Assembly (NCBI GenBank): GCA_963712065.1
Contig: CAVQGM010000002.1
Location: forward strand, 558,001 to 622,000
Direction of reading: 5' to 3'
DNA length: 64,000 nucleotides
Origin: CAVQGM01 sp963712065
GTDB taxonomy: Bacteria; Actinomycetota; Acidimicrobiia; Acidimicrobiales; Acidimicrobilacustridaceae
The position numbers and the translations under genes are program-made. The number at the start of each line of letters is the position of its first letter. Position 1 is the first letter of the stretch. Of the stretch, positions 1 to 9,220 are shown one piece after another. The notes below the pieces were generated by a model that was not told the origin of the DNA, made no database searches, and saw nothing but the letters and a program-made list of their open reading frames with translations.

Positions 1-879
1 GACCGGACGAACAGGTAGGCGACGGCGACGGCGACGACGACCATGAGCGCCACGTGGGGACGCACCATCACCGCCCCGAGCAGGCCGAGCGCGAGCAGGG
101 TGAGGCCGCCCCGTCGGTGGGTGAAGAGGCGGGCGGCGCCGAGCGAGGCCAGCCCGATCGTGAACGCCATCACCGCCTCCTTGCCGACGCTGGAGGGCCA
201 GAACACGAGCGACGGCCACAGGAAGAGCACGAAGGCGTAGCGCTTGTGGTCGCCATCGGGGACCGCGGTGCGGAACGCGAGGTAGAAGAACACGGCGCCG
301 GCGAACGCGACGACGGTGAAGACGATGAACTCCGCCATGAAGCTGGTGCCGGTGAACACGCTGACCAGGCCGGACAGGTAGCGGAGCGAGCCGGTGCCGG
401 GGATCTGCCGGCCCGTGTCGACGCCGAAGTCGAGGTTGCGGAACGAGTCGGCGAGGAGCACGCCGACCTCGTGGTACACGCCGGGCGTCGACGGCGCCCT
501 GGAACCGCTGGTAGGCACCGAGCAGCTTGACCGCCAGCCCGAGGTAGAGCAGGGCGAGCAGGTCGAACTGGCGCTCGGCGCGGGCGAGGCGCCGGAAGAT
601 GGGCCAGGCGGCGACGGCCACCACCGGGATGAGCACGATGGCGGCGGCCACGTCGACGCCCCGCACCAGGCCCAGCGCGTACCACCCGAACACGCCCGAC
701 ATGGCCAGGCCGGCGACGAGGCGGAGGAGGGGGGAGCGGGTCGGGTCGCCGTCCTTCGCCGGACGGGCCCGGCGCAGGGGCGGAAGGTCGAGGGTGCGCG
801 TCGGCGGCGCGTCGAGCGGTGGACGGGCGGGAGCGGCGAGGGTGCCGGGATCGTCGAGGCCGGAGAACGACGACGTCAC
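1..879 (-). CDS. Wzy/EpsG-like polysaccharide polymerase, partial
   Basis: This is a multi-pass membrane protein whose C-terminus lies beyond the left edge. Hydrophobic segments read on the minus strand include LLRLVAGLAMSGVFGWYALG and AMLIP-like stretches near 650, then AEFIVFTVVAFAGAVFFYLA, and the loop WPSSVGKEAVMAF, which I associate with O-antigen/EPS polymerase-type proteins. The GTG start proposed at 879 overlaps a TGA in the adjacent frame, as neighbouring genes do. A frameshift near 497 (one extra C in GACGCCCGGCGTG on the coding strand) separates the N-terminal part from the rest. It follows the Wzz/BY-kinase, so a role in chain assembly or length control of the polysaccharide is inferred. 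The polymerase assignment rests on topology and context, not on a defining catalytic motif. Confidence 0.5.
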   Translation of the reverse strand, partial: MTSSFSGLDDPGTLAAPARPPLDAPPTRTLDLPPLRRARPAKDGDPTRSPLLRLVAGLAMSGVFGWYALGLVRGVDVAAAIVLIPVVAVAAWPIFRRLARAERQFDLLALLYLGLAVKLLGAYQRFQGAVDARRVPRGRRAPRRLVPQPRLRRRHGPADPRHRLAPLPVRPGQRVHRHQLHGGVHRLHRRRVRRRRVLLPRVPHRGPRWRPQALRLRALPVAVARVLALQRRQGGGDGVHDRAGLARRRPPLHPPTGRPHPARARPARGGDGASPRGAHGRRRRRRRLPVRPV

Positions 880-2784
880 GACGACGGGTCGGCGCGGCCC
901 TCGACGTCGCCGCCGGCCGCGCCCACGTCGCGTCGCCGTCGCCGTCGCCGTCGGACGATCGGCGACCTCTTCGGCGTCGGGGCGACGCATGTCCTCGATC
1001 AGGGCTTCGAAGGGGTTGCCCTCGGGCTCGGCAGCACGGCCGGAGGCCGCGTCCTCCTGGTGGTAGTAGTAGTAGTACCGGTTGGACGGGGACTCGGTGG
1101 CGCCCACCAGCACGGCGCCGACGACCGGGGCGTTGAAGCGCTCGAGGAGCTCTGCCGCCCGGTCGGCGGTCTCCCGGGTGGTCTTCCCGGCCCGGCAGAT
1201 CACGACGACCATGTCGGTCACCGACAGCACGTCGCTGGCGTCGTTGGTGGTGAGCACGGGTGCCGTGTCGAGGATGACGTAGTCGAACATCGTGCGGGCG
1301 GTGGCGATCAGGTGGCGCTGGGCGGCGACGACCTCGGCCGGGTTGGCGTGGTGGACGTCGTGCACCACGCCGCTCACCATCTTCACCCCGGGGACCTCGG
1401 TCTGGATCACCCGCCGGGGCTCGTCGGGGGCGTGGAGGTACAGGTGGAGGCGGGGCCGCCGGAAGTCGCAGTTGACGACCAGCACCCGGCTGCCGTCCTC
1501 CCCGAGCACCGCGGCCAGGTTGGACACGGTGGTCGTCTTGCCCTCGGCCGGTCCCGGCGAGGTGACCATGATGACCACCCCCGGCGGCGTGGGCTCGGTG
1601 GTGGGCTCGTCGCCGTCGGCCCCGCCGGGGGTGGGCGCGGCGGCCTCGTCGGTGGGTGGCCCCGGGGCGTGGGCGTCGGGGTGGCGGCGGTCCCGGCGGC
1701 CAGGGCCAGGTTGGCCATCTGGTTCAGCCGGCCCGTGCGTTGCACGAACAGCAGCGACGACCGCAGGGCGCGGAACGACTCGGCGAAGCGCGAGTAGGGG
1801 GCGTCCTTGGCGACGACCGAGGTCTGCTTCCGCTGCCGCCGCGAGAAGGCCGGGACCTCCGCGATCACCGGGAAGCCGAAGGCCTCCTCGGCCTGCTCCT
1901 TGGTGAAGATGCGCGGGTCGAGGGCGTTGACGGCGAGCACCAGGACGATGCCGAGGAGGGCGGCGCCGATGCCGCCGAGCAGTGCGGCGAGGAAGGGGTT
2001 GAACCCGTCGTCGCCCTGGGCGGCCTGGAACTGGACGCTGCGCGACGACACGCTCCCGCTGCCGGCGACCGTGGTGGAGGTGGCGCCCGAACCCGAGCCG
2101 GTCGAGTACAGGGTGTCGATCTCGCGTTGGGTGACCGGGAACGCCTCGGCGGTGCGCAGCGTGGCGAAGGCGGGGCCGGTGGCGATCTGGCGGTCGAGCT
2201 CGACGAGCTGCTGCTCGGTGCTGCGGATCTCCTCGACGAGGGCGTCGCGACGGGCCGCCGCCAGGGTGTCGTCGGGTGCGGCCGGCGGGAGGCTGAAGAT
2301 CTCGATGCGCAGACCCTGCAGGCGCGCGTCCAGCACCTCGCGGTTCTGGTCGATCGCCCGCTGCTGCACGTCGCGGACCGAGGCCTGGAGCTCCTCGGCG
2401 AAGCTGTCGGCGATGACGACGGCGCGGTCGGGGTCGGGGTCCTGGACGGTGATCTCGACGGTGCCGAGGGTGCGGTCGGTGACGGCGACCACCTGGTTGG
2501 CGAGCACGCCGGGATCACCGCCGGTGCGCGCCGCCACCCGCTCGGGGACGTCGCCGGCGGTGACGAGGTTGGCCACCTGGTCGAGCGACAACGACCCGGT
2601 TGCCGGCCGACGCCGACGGCGTGAACAGCGTGTGGGTGGCCAGGTAGGCCTGGGGACCGGAGAGCGGGGTGGCGGCGTCGGGCCGAGGGGCGAGCACGAA
2701 GCCGGCGACGGCGCCGACCGCCGCGAGGGCGGCGATCATGCGCCAGTGGCGGCGGAGGACCCTGAGGTAGCGGACGAGATCCAT
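876..2784 (-). CDS. Wzz-type chain-length determinant fused to BY-kinase
   Basis: The protein starts MDLVRYLRVLRRHWRMIAAL (Wzz N-terminus with first TM helix). It has a periplasmic coiled region, then a second TM near 1960 (FLAALLGGIGAALLGIVLVL). A cytoplasmic kinase domain follows, with Walker A SPGPAEGKTTT near 1530-1560, the A'/B motifs VVNCDFRRPRL and FDYVILDTAP, and a tail SNRYYYYYHQ with five consecutive Tyr near 1060-1075. In this family the Tyr cluster is autophosphorylated and controls polysaccharide chain length. Two frameshifts break the reading: near 2595 (extra G) and near 1681 (a missing C in a C run). The third-frame segment continues in frame into the polymerase-like gene. A TGA at 876-878 in the neighbouring frame is the likely true end, so a further indel in the Arg-rich tail is suspected. 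Confidence 0.8.
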
Positions 2785-3085
2785 GGGACGAGCCGGAGGG
2801 CTCGCCGGTCAACCGACCGGCGGCGGGTGGCACTCCTCGAGGTGGTGTCGGCGCTCGCGACCGGACACGAGCAGCGCGGGATGAGACGGGGTGACCGGCC
2901 CCGGACGATCGCACCTCGGCAGCATAGTGGGGCGCTCCCGCCGGTCACGGCATCCGTGCCGTCGGCCCGTGGGACCTCGCCCGGGCTGCCGGCCCGCTCG
3001 CATGCCCGGATGCGGTGCGAGTGGGGCACTACGATCGTCGAGCCGGGGGCGCCGGTTGGCCGCCGCTCCGCCACCCAGGAGACAC
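2785..3085. promoter_or_regulatory. Divergent intergenic region between kinase and DUF4012 genes
   Basis: No gene is supported here. On the minus strand TATGCT (2921-2926) could be a -10 for the kinase gene, leaving a leader of about 130 nt. On the plus strand TACGAT (3028-3033) could serve the DUF4012 gene, whose GTG is preceded by AGGAGA at 3077-3082. No convincing -35 hexamers were seen. Promoter calls are tentative. Confidence 0.3.
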
Positions 3086-5443
3086 GTGGCTTCGACCGTT
3101 CCGACCATCGACGACGAGCGCGCCCCGATCCGCCCGACGCGGCGATCGGGCCGGCCCTCGCCGGTCGAACGGCGGGCCATCGTCGTGGTGGCGGCGCTGG
3201 CCGGGCTCGCCGCCATGTTCGCCCCCGGCCGGCCCACGGCGTTCCGGCTCGTCGACTGGGTCCTCCTGGCCGGGTTCGCCGTCGTGGTCACGCTCGCCAC
3301 CGCCCGGGCCCGACGGTGGACGTGGATCGTCCTCGCCGGCCTGGCCGCCGTCGGCGCCGACGAGGGGGTGTGGATCGCCGTCGCCGCCCTCGCCCTCACC
3401 GTGGCCATCGTCGGCGGGCTCCTGTCGCGGCGGCGCATCATCGGGGCGGTGGTCGGCGCCCTGGCCGTGCAGGTGCTGTTGCGGCTGCCCGACCTCGGGT
3501 TCGAGGGGGCGTCGGCGCTCTACGTGGCCGTCGCCGTGGCGCCGGTGCTGGTGTCGGCCTACCTGCTGCTGCCGCGTGCCAAGCGCCGGATCGTCGGGCG
3601 GGTGGCGATCGGCGCCGCCGTCGTCGTCGCCGCGGGGGTGCGTCGTGCTCGGCGTCGCCGTGGTGCTGGCCCAGGACGACGTCCGGCGCGGGGTCGACCT
3701 CACCCAACAGGGGCTCGAGGCGATCGGCGACGGCGACCAGGCCCGCGCCGCCGGGCTGCTCGACGAGGCGTCGACGTCGCTCGACGCCGGTTCGGCGGCG
3801 CTCGACGCCTGGTGGACCGACCCCCGCCCGGGCCGTGCCCGTCGTCGCCCAACAGGCCGAGGCGCTGTCGGCCGGCGCGGCCGAGGCCGGCAACATCGCC
3901 GGCGCGGTGGGCGAGGCGTCGGCGGCGGCCGACCTCGAGCAGATCCGCTACCTCGACGGGCGCATCGACGTGGCCCGGTTGCGGGCGGCGTCGGCGCCGC
4001 TGGCCGCGGCCGAGGCGTCGATGGTCGACGCCCAGGCCCGTCTCGACGGCCTCGACCGCGGACTGGTTGCTGCCACCCGTCGCCGAGCGGCTCGACACCT
4101 TCGAGGAGCGCCTGGCCGACACGTCACCCGAGGTCGCCCTGGCGGCCGAGGGCGCCCGCGAGCTGCCGGCCGTGCTCGGCGCCGACGGGCCGCGCCGGTA
4201 CCTGGTGCTGTTCACCCAGCCGGCCGAGTCCCGGGGCCTGGGCGGCTTCGTCGGCTCGTACGCGGAGCTGACCGCCGTCGACGGCGAGGTCGAGGTGTCG
4301 CGATCGGGGCCGATCAACGAGTTGCTGACGGCACCGGGCCGGGCCGATCGCACGCTCACCGGCCCGCCCGACTACCTGGCCCGCTACGGCCGGTTCCGCC
4401 CGCAGGAGTACCTGCAGGACCTGACGCTGTCGCCCGACCTGCCGTCGGTGGCCCAGGCCGCCGCCGAGCTCTACCCGCAGGCGGGCGGTCAGCCGGTCGA
4501 CGGCGTGATCGTGGCCGACCCGGCGGGCCTGGCTGCGCTGCTCGAGATCACCGGACCGGTCTCGGTGCCGGGCATCGGCCGGCCGATCACCGCCGACAAC
4601 GCGGTCGACTTCCTGACCCGTGAGCAGTACCTGGTGGCGGGCGACGACGCGGCCCGGCGGGACCTGCTCGAGGACGTGGGGAGGGCGACGTTCGATGCGC
4701 TGGTGAGCGGTGACGTGCCGGGCCCGAGGGAGCTGGGCGACGTGCTCGGCCCGGCCGTCGCCGGCCGCCACCTGATGGTGCACCTGTTCGCCCCGTCGGA
4801 GGACGCGCTGGTGCGCCGGGTGGGGGCCGACGGGGCGATCCCGGTCGTGCCCGGGAGCGACGGGTTCCTGCTGAGCACGCAGAACAAGGGCAACAACAAG
4901 ATCGACGTGTTCCTGCAGCGGCAGGTGGAGTACACCGGCAGCTACGACCCCGGGACGGGCCAGCTCGTCGTCACCGCCGAGGTGACGCTCACCAACGGCG
5001 CGCCGGCCGAGGGGCTGCCCGACAGCGTGATCGGCAGCAACGACCAGGGCCTGCCACCGGGCACCAACGCCATGTTCTTCTCGTTCTACACGCCGCACCG
5101 GTTGGCGGCCGCCCGCGTCGACGGCCAGCAGGCCGGCCTCGAGTTCCAGCGGGAGCTCGGCTGGGCGGTGTACTCGCGGTTCCTCGAGATCCCGCCGGGC
5201 GGCACGGTGACGGTCGAGCTCGACCTGACCGGCACCCTGCGATCGGGGTCGGCCTACGACCTGGCGATCGGCTACCAGCCGCTGGTGAACCCCGACCAGG
5301 TGACGGCCGACATCGCCTTCGCCCCGCCGTGGCTCGTCGCCGACGTCGACGGGTTCGGCGTGACCGGCCGGGGTCAGGGGGTGTCGGCCAGGGTGACGCC
5401 GGAGGAGCCGACGGTGCTGTCGGCGGAGCTGGTGGCGCCGTGA
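3086..5443 (+). CDS. DUF4012 domain-containing membrane protein
   Basis: The N-terminal third has five or six hydrophobic segments (for example VVVAALAGLAAMFAPG and LLAGFAVVVTLATA). A large extracytoplasmic domain follows, with the DUF4012 hallmark RRYLVLFTQPAESRGLGGFV near 4195-4255. DUF4012 proteins recur in actinobacterial exopolysaccharide loci and share features with LytR-CpsA-Psr-type surface assembly proteins, but their reaction is unknown. The GTG start at 3086 has AGGAGA upstream. Three single-base insertions interrupt the reading: near 3637 (G run), 3830 (C run in CCCCCGCCC) and 4062 (CGCGGAC). The correct frame resumes at each point with coherent protein, so a functional gene with consensus errors is more likely than a pseudogene. 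It is divergent from the Wzz/BY-kinase gene. Confidence 0.75.
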   Translation: MASTVPTIDDERAPIRPTRRSGRPSPVERRAIVVVAALAGLAAMFAPGRPTAFRLVDWVLLAGFAVVVTLATARARRWTWIVLAGLAAVGADEGVWIAVAALALTVAIVGGLLSRRRIIGAVVGALAVQVLLRLPDLGFEGASALYVAVAVAPVLVSAYLLLPRAKRRIVGRVAIGAAVVVAAGVRRARRRRGAGPGRRPARGRPHPTGARGDRRRRPGPRRRAARRGVDVARRRFGGARRLVDRPPPGPCPSSPNRPRRCRPARPRPATSPARWARRRRRPTSSRSATSTGASTWPGCGRRRRRWPRPRRRWSTPRPVSTASTADWLLPPVAERLDTFEERLADTSPEVALAAEGARELPAVLGADGPRRYLVLFTQPAESRGLGGFVGSYAELTAVDGEVEVSRSGPINELLTAPGRADRTLTGPPDYLARYGRFRPQEYLQDLTLSPDLPSVAQAAAELYPQAGGQPVDGVIVADPAGLAALLEITGPVSVPGIGRPITADNAVDFLTREQYLVAGDDAARRDLLEDVGRATFDALVSGDVPGPRELGDVLGPAVAGRHLMVHLFAPSEDALVRRVGADGAIPVVPGSDGFLLSTQNKGNNKIDVFLQRQVEYTGSYDPGTGQLVVTAEVTLTNGAPAEGLPDSVIGSNDQGLPPGTNAMFFSFYTPHRLAAARVDGQQAGLEFQRELGWAVYSRFLEIPPGGTVTVELDLTGTLRSGSAYDLAIGYQPLVNPDQVTADIAFAPPWLVADVDGFGVTGRGQGVSARVTPEEPTVLSAELVAP

Positions 5444-5453
5444 GTGCGGACCG

Positions 5454-7193
5454 TCAGGCGAGACCGGACAACTCCAGGGCCTCTCGGTAGAACTCGCTGC
5501 TCGACGCCAGGACGTTGGGGTCGTCGAAGGCGCGCAGCCGTCCGTCCTGGATCACCATGATCCGGTCGCAGATGTCGAGCGTCGACAGGCGGTGCGCGAT
5601 GACGATGATCGTCACCTCGCCACGTAGCTCGTCGAGCGTGATGCGGATGAGGGACTCCGAGCGCACGTCGAGCGCCGAGGTGGGCTCGTCCAGGATGATC
5701 ATCTCCGGACGGCCCAGCAGGGCGCGGGCGATCGAGAGCCGCTGGCGCTGCCCGCCGGAGAGGTGGTCGCCTCGCTCGCCGACCTGGGTGTCGTAGCCGT
5801 CGGGCATCGCCTCGATGTCGGGATGCAGGTGGGCGGCCCGTGACGCGGTCTCTACGTCGGCTCGGGTCACCTCGCGGAAGAACGCGATGTTCTCTGCGAT
5901 CGTGCCGGCGAACAGATGGGCGTCCTGCGGCACGAACGCGACGCGCTGGGTCCACCACGCCCGGTCGATGGTCGACAGGTCGACACCTTTGGCGTGGACG
6001 GTGCCGCTGGTCGGGACGCGCAGCCCGAGGAGCAACTGCACCAAGGTCGACTTGCCGCTGCCCGAGGGACCGACGACGCCGACGACCTCGCCCGGTGGAA
6101 TGGTGAAGCTGACGTCGTCGAGGGCGCGGTTGCCGGCCGGGTAGACGAACGACACGTGGTCGACGGCGACGCGATCCACTCGGGTCGGTCGGGCGTCGCC
6201 GCCCGGGGCCCGATCCGCTTCGTACCGGCCGAGCGTCGCTTGGAGGGTCTCCAGGAAGGGTTGGGAGGCGCGGAGGGTGGCTGAGGCGACCTGGAGCTGC
6301 TGCCCGTAGGCAAGTGATCGGAGCATGACCAGCATGACCGCACCGATGGTGGACAGCTGTCCGAGGCCGACGCCGGCAGCGACGGCGAGCGCGCCCAGGA
6401 TGGCTGCGTAGGCCAGCGACGTGTACACCGGGCCGATCGAGGTGCGGAGCAGATCCGCACGCCTCGACGCATCGGCTTCCGTGCGCGCGAGGTCGTGGAT
6501 CCGCTCGGAGAAGGCGTCGCGGACCCCGAACGCCTGCATCTCGAGGCCGAGCGACCCGAGTTCGGCCACGGCGCCGGAGAAGTCCATACTCTTGCGGGTG
6601 GCGAGGAGGGACCGCGCCTTGATGCGACGGCGGAGCGGGGCGAGGAGGCTGCCGAGCAAGGTCAGGGAGACGAGGACGACGATGGTGGCCAGTGGGTCGA
6701 TGCCGAGTGACACCGCCACCATGGCGGCCAGGCTCAGCCCGGCCGACAGCGCGCCCGCGAACGACCCGGCGGTGGACGCGGCCGCCGATGCGAAGCCGGT
6801 GACGAGCTGCTGGAGGCGGCCAGCGCGCTCGTCCTGCTGGGTCGCCCAGGACGCGCGGAGGTAGGCATCGGCCAACCGACGGCGCAGCGAGACCGCGACG
6901 GTGGTCGTCAAGCCGGTCGACGCCCAGTTGGTGGTGAGGGCCAGGGCAACCCTGGCGACGAGCAGCCCGAGGCCGAGCGCGAGGGCGGTGCCGATCGGGC
7001 TCGAGATCCCGGCCGTGAGCTCCACCGTGTCGGCGTCGTCGGCGACCGCGAGACCGGTTCGCGTGACGATCACGAGGAAGGCGGCTTCGACCAGGCCGCC
7101 CAGGAACGATGTCGAGGCCACGACGCCGACCTTCCCGACGTGCGGCCGGACGAGATCCCCGACCGATGACCACAGCTCCCGGCGCTCACCCAC
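5454..7193 (-). CDS. ABC transporter, fused permease and ATPase
   Basis: A type IV exporter half-transporter of about 579 residues. Six TM segments fill the first 320 residues. The nucleotide-binding domain has Walker A VGPSGSGKSTLVQLL, a Q-loop (FVPQDAHLF), signature LSGGQRQRLSIARALL, Walker B MIILDEPTSALD and the H-loop histidine (VIAHRLSTL). GTG at 7193 is chosen because it lies 11 nt after the TAA of the upstream glycosyltransferase gene, and longer upstream reading is only that gene's shadow. Location among glycosyltransferases suggests export or flipping of a lipid-linked glycan (MsbA/PglK-like). No separate Wzx flippase is visible in the window. Substrate is inference. Confidence 0.9.
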   Translation of the reverse strand: MGERRELWSSVGDLVRPHVGKVGVVASTSFLGGLVEAAFLVIVTRTGLAVADDADTVELTAGISSPIGTALALGLGLLVARVALALTTNWASTGLTTTVAVSLRRRLADAYLRASWATQQDERAGRLQQLVTGFASAAASTAGSFAGALSAGLSLAAMVAVSLGIDPLATIVVLVSLTLLGSLLAPLRRRIKARSLLATRKSMDFSGAVAELGSLGLEMQAFGVRDAFSERIHDLARTEADASRRADLLRTSIGPVYTSLAYAAILGALAVAAGVGLGQLSTIGAVMLVMLRSLAYGQQLQVASATLRASQPFLETLQATLGRYEADRAPGGDARPTRVDRVAVDHVSFVYPAGNRALDDVSFTIPPGEVVGVVGPSGSGKSTLVQLLLGLRVPTSGTVHAKGVDLSTIDRAWWTQRVAFVPQDAHLFAGTIAENIAFFREVTRADVETASRAAHLHPDIEAMPDGYDTQVGERGDHLSGGQRQRLSIARALLGRPEMIILDEPTSALDVRSESLIRITLDELRGEVTIIVIAHRLSTLDICDRIMVIQDGRLRAFDDPNVLASSSEFYREALELSGLA

Positions 7194-7204
7194 GGGCGCC
7201 CACG

Positions 7205-8323
7205 TTAGAGGTCGCCGTGGGGGGCTCCGTGCCAACCATGCCCGGACTCGTCGACGACCGTCGCCAGCAGGTCGCGCCACGAAGGCGCGATCGCGTCGAT
7301 GGTGAACCGATTCTGGCAGTGGCCGAGCGCGGCGTCTCCCATCCTCCGGCGGAGCGGCTCGTCCAGCGCAAGCTCGGAGAGGGCCTGGGTGAACCCACGC
7401 TCGTCGCCTGGGGCAACGGTGCGTCCGGTGGTTCCGTCGATCACCACCTCGGGTACGGCGCCCACCGTCGTCGTCACGGTCGGTAACCCGCACAGCCCCG
7501 CTTCGATGAGCACCGCCGGCATCGAGTCGCCGCCACGGCTGGGCAGGACGAGCACGTCGGCGGCGTGGAGGATGTCGACGGCACGATCCACCGAGCCGAC
7601 GAGGTGGACTCGTCCTGGCGCGATCCTTGCACCCAGCGCCTCGAGGGCGGGGTGTTCCGGCCCGTCGCCCGCGACCACGAGGTGCGCGTTGGGGAGCGGG
7701 GCCACGGCGCGGACGGCCGCGTCGACGCCCTTCTCCGGGACGAGCGCCCCGAGCGACACGACGACGAACGCCTCTGCAGGCACCCCGAGATGCCTACGAC
7801 AGTCGCGGCGCTGGTCGGGATCGGCGGGACCGAAGTCGGCCCCGGGGACCGCGTTGGGTATCACGGTGAGCGCCGACAGGGGGAGCCGGTAGTGGGTCGC
7901 GAACGTGGCCGCGACGCCGGGCGAGAGGGCGACGATGGCGCTCGCCCTGCGAAGGAGCAGCGCGGCCCGCACACGTCGGGAGGGGGTGGCCGCCCAGAAC
8001 TGCGGATCTGAGATCTGGCGGTAGATGAACGGGGGACCGCCGACGAGGCTCGTGGCGCAGGCGAAGAGGGTCGACGAGCCGTGGGCGATCACGACATCGT
8101 GGCCGGTCGCGATGCTCCGCAACGCGCGCAGGGTGCGCGGATTGCGACGGGACGGGCCCAACGCGTCGATCGGAAGGGCATCACCGAACCGCCCGGGAGC
8201 CAACGCGACCGTGGTCGCCTCCAGGCCGAGGGCGGCCAGCCCCGCCTCGAGGTCCAGCGCGAACACCTGGGCGCCTCGGCGGTCGCGGTCGGTCACGACC
8301 TGCAGGACCCTCACCAACCTCAT
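7205..8323 (-). CDS. GT4-family glycosyltransferase
   Basis: A GT-B protein of 372 residues. The N-terminal Rossmann half starts RLVRVLQVVTDRDRRGAQVF. The C-terminal donor domain carries VVVSLGALVPEKGVDAAV, LVVAGDGPE and the GT4 motif region DSMPAVLIEAGLCGLPTVTT, where the E(x7)E motif is partly replaced. The start ATG at 8323 is preceded by AGGAGGAG very close to it. It lies 11 nt upstream of the ABC transporter gene and is probably co-transcribed. Retaining sugar transfer onto the lipid-linked or nascent polysaccharide is the family role. Donor and acceptor cannot be read from sequence. Confidence 0.85.
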   Translation of the reverse strand: MRLVRVLQVVTDRDRRGAQVFALDLEAGLAALGLEATTVALAPGRFGDALPIDALGPSRRNPRTLRALRSIATGHDVVIAHGSSTLFACATSLVGGPPFIYRQISDPQFWAATPSRRVRAALLLRRASAIVALSPGVAATFATHYRLPLSALTVIPNAVPGADFGPADPDQRRDCRRHLGVPAEAFVVVSLGALVPEKGVDAAVRAVAPLPNAHLVVAGDGPEHPALEALGARIAPGRVHLVGSVDRAVDILHAADVLVLPSRGGDSMPAVLIEAGLCGLPTVTTTVGAVPEVVIDGTTGRTVAPGDERGFTQALSELALDEPLRRRMGDAALGHCQNRFTIDAIAPSWRDLLATVVDESGHGWHGAPHGDL

Positions 8324-8340
8324 CTCCTCCTGACGGTGCG

Positions 8341-8358
8341 TCCGACGCTAGCGTCGGA
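8341..8358. promoter_or_regulatory. 18-bp perfect palindrome between divergent GT genes
   Basis: The half-sites are TCCGACGCT and AGCGTCGGA with no spacer. The site lies 18 bp upstream of the minus-strand GT4 start and 37 bp upstream of the plus-strand GT start at 8396. Its centre contains TAGCGT on both strands, so it could be a bidirectional -10 or an operator. Function is inferred. Confidence 0.4.
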
Positions 8359-8395
8359 GACGCGCCAGCCAGGTCGGATCGAGCGAGAGGTGGTC

Positions 8396-9220
8396 GTGGC
8401 GGGACGGATCCAGCACGTCGTGATCACCCGCATCAACGTCAGCCGCGGCTTCGGTGCCGGGGACGGTCGTGCCCTCGACCCGGTGTGGCTCGAGCGAGAG
8501 CTCGGCTTGTTCGAGGACATCTGCCTTCCGTCGGTGAGGGCGCAGGAGGTCGAGGACTTCACCTGGCTGCTCCTGACGAGTGACGAGACGCCCGAGCGAT
8601 TCCGGCGGAGGATCGCCGGGTATGCGGCCGCGGATCACCGCGTCGTCGTTCGGGAGATCCGGGACTATTCGCTACCTGCCATCGGACGACTGGTCGACGA
8701 CCTCGTGTCTCCGGCGACCAGTCTCCTCGTCTCGTCGAGGGTCGACGCCGATGACGCCCTTGCCCGCTCCTACCTCACGGAGGTGCGGCGCGTGGTCGCC
8801 GACCAGGAGTTCGAGTTCGTGAACTGCGAACACGGCTATCAGTTCGAGCTCCCGTCCCTCCGGCTCTTCGAGTGCTCGCTCCGCTCCAACATGTTCCTCT
8901 CGCTGATCGAGCGGGTCGGTCCGGGCCGGCAGCCGTTCACGGTGATGGGAGAGCAGCACCAGCTCGTCGAGGACCGCTTCCCCGTCCGAACGATCGAAAC
9001 CCGGGGGATGTGGATGCAGACCGTCCACGGCCACAACGTCAGCAATGCCCTCGACCACACCAATCGCAGGCTGCCGCGACGGGACGCGGCTGCCCGATTC
9101 GCAATCCCTCTGCTCGCGACTCCGGTGCGAGAGTCTCGTGCTGCGATCCTGCGCGACAACACCACGCGCCAGCTTCGGCGCACGCGGAGGCGAGGGAGGA
9201 AGTGGCTGAGCCGCCGATGA
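8396..9220 (+). CDS. Putative rhamnosyltransferase-like protein
   Basis: About 274 residues starting VAGRIQHVVITRINVSRGFG. The reading includes FTWLLLTSDETPERFRRRI and SSRVDADDALARSYL (a DxDD element that could bind metal-nucleotide sugar), then a basic C-terminal tail RRTRRRGRKWLSRR. This arrangement resembles the Rhamno_transf family (PF11316) of putative rhamnosyltransferases. GTG at 8396 is preferred because GAGAGG at 8385-8390 is suitably spaced; GTG at 8390 is an alternative. Its stop overlaps the next gene by ATGA, opening a four-gene plus-strand operon of two GT2 enzymes and a methyltransferase. Confidence 0.65.
   Translation: MAGRIQHVVITRINVSRGFGAGDGRALDPVWLERELGLFEDICLPSVRAQEVEDFTWLLLTSDETPERFRRRIAGYAAADHRVVVREIRDYSLPAIGRLVDDLVSPATSLLVSSRVDADDALARSYLTEVRRVVADQEFEFVNCEHGYQFELPSLRLFECSLRSNMFLSLIERVGPGRQPFTVMGEQHQLVEDRFPVRTIETRGMWMQTVHGHNVSNALDHTNRRLPRRDAAARFAIPLLATPVRESRAAILRDNTTRQLRRTRRRGRKWLSRR

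Noticed and set aside
394..1797. Long plus-strand open frames over the kinase and polymerase genes
   Set aside because: Their translations are low-complexity Gly/Arg/Val/His strings typical of antisense frames in GC-rich DNA, while the minus strand carries clear Walker motifs and TM helices.
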